Origin: an uncultured Flavobacteriales bacterium
GTDB taxonomy: Bacteria > Bacteroidota > Bacteroidia > Flavobacteriales_D > Sanyastnellaceae
DNA length: 5,260 bases
Reading direction: 5' to 3'
Assembly: GCA_937967465.1 (NCBI GenBank)
Contig: CALBSW010000184.1
Coordinates: 1-5,260, forward strand
Below, one piece after another: positions 5,212 through 5,260 of this stretch. A program made the translations under genes and the position numbers. The notes beneath the pieces are model-generated. The model was not told where the DNA came from. It made no database searches and saw nothing but the letters and a program-made list of their open reading frames with translations. Position 1 is the first letter of the stretch, and each line of letters starts with the position of its first letter.

Positions 5212-5260
5212 AGATCGGAAGAGCACACGTCTGAACTCCAGTCACATGTCAGAATCTCGT
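5212..5260 (+). other. Illumina TruSeq 3' adapter and index (sequencing artefact)
   Basis: Bases 5212-5245 match the TruSeq read-1 3' adapter, beginning AGATCGGAAGAGC and ending CTCCAGTCAC. They are followed by ATGTCA (5246-5251), GA, and ATCTCGT (5254-5260), the start of the flow-cell arm. From memory ATGTCA is TruSeq index 15. In the frame of the upstream ATG it reads DRKSTRLNSSH, a peptide well known as adapter contamination in protein databases. It should be trimmed and not annotated. Confidence 0.98.

Overview
The window looks like Bacteroidota DNA, most likely from a Flavobacteriales-type lineage with fairly high GC (upper 50s percent, judged by eye). Two secreted proteins end in type IX secretion system (T9SS) type A sorting domains. 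They carry SprB-like modules and the Cys-rich 'GCTDPxACNYDPxATxDDGSC' repeat common in marine and freshwater Bacteroidota. The readable promoters resemble the Bacteroidota TTG / TAnnTTTG pattern, and there are no clear Shine-Dalgarno sequences. Codon use and style look uniform, with no sign of a mobile element, tRNA, rRNA or CRISPR.

Layout. 1-1116 (+): the 3' end of a large secreted repeat protein, with two 27-residue Cys-rich repeats, three SprB-like modules and a T9SS sorting domain. 1141-1176: intrinsic terminator. 1174-1202: probable promoter. 1223-3406 (+): a complete 727-residue paralogue with a signal peptide, two Cys-rich repeats around a DxDxDG loop, a PPC-like beta-sandwich, five tandem 27-residue repeats, three SprB-like modules and a sorting domain. 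3407-4738 (-): a secreted PhoD-like phosphatase, convergent with the previous gene and with zero bases between the stop codons. 4741-4788: a terminator-like hairpin on the minus strand. 4810-5028 (-): a 72-residue cytosolic protein of unknown function. 5029-5164: a 136-bp divergent intergenic region holding a probable promoter for the rightward gene and nothing else I can support. 5165-5211 (+): the first 15 codons of an unidentified gene. 5212-5260: Illumina TruSeq adapter plus index, which is not biological sequence.

How the parts relate. The two repeat proteins are tandem paralogues with the same C-terminal plan. They are probably exported by Sec and then T9SS to the cell surface or medium, as adhesion or display proteins. 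The terminator and promoter between them suggest separate transcription. The PhoD-like enzyme would release phosphate from phosphate esters in the periplasm or outside the cell. I see no evidence that it works with the repeat proteins beyond adjacency. I found no convincing new multi-gene system. The points most worth attention are the exact 27-residue repeat architecture with a conserved terminal cap unit, the abutting convergent stops, and the adapter artefact, which reads in frame with the last gene.
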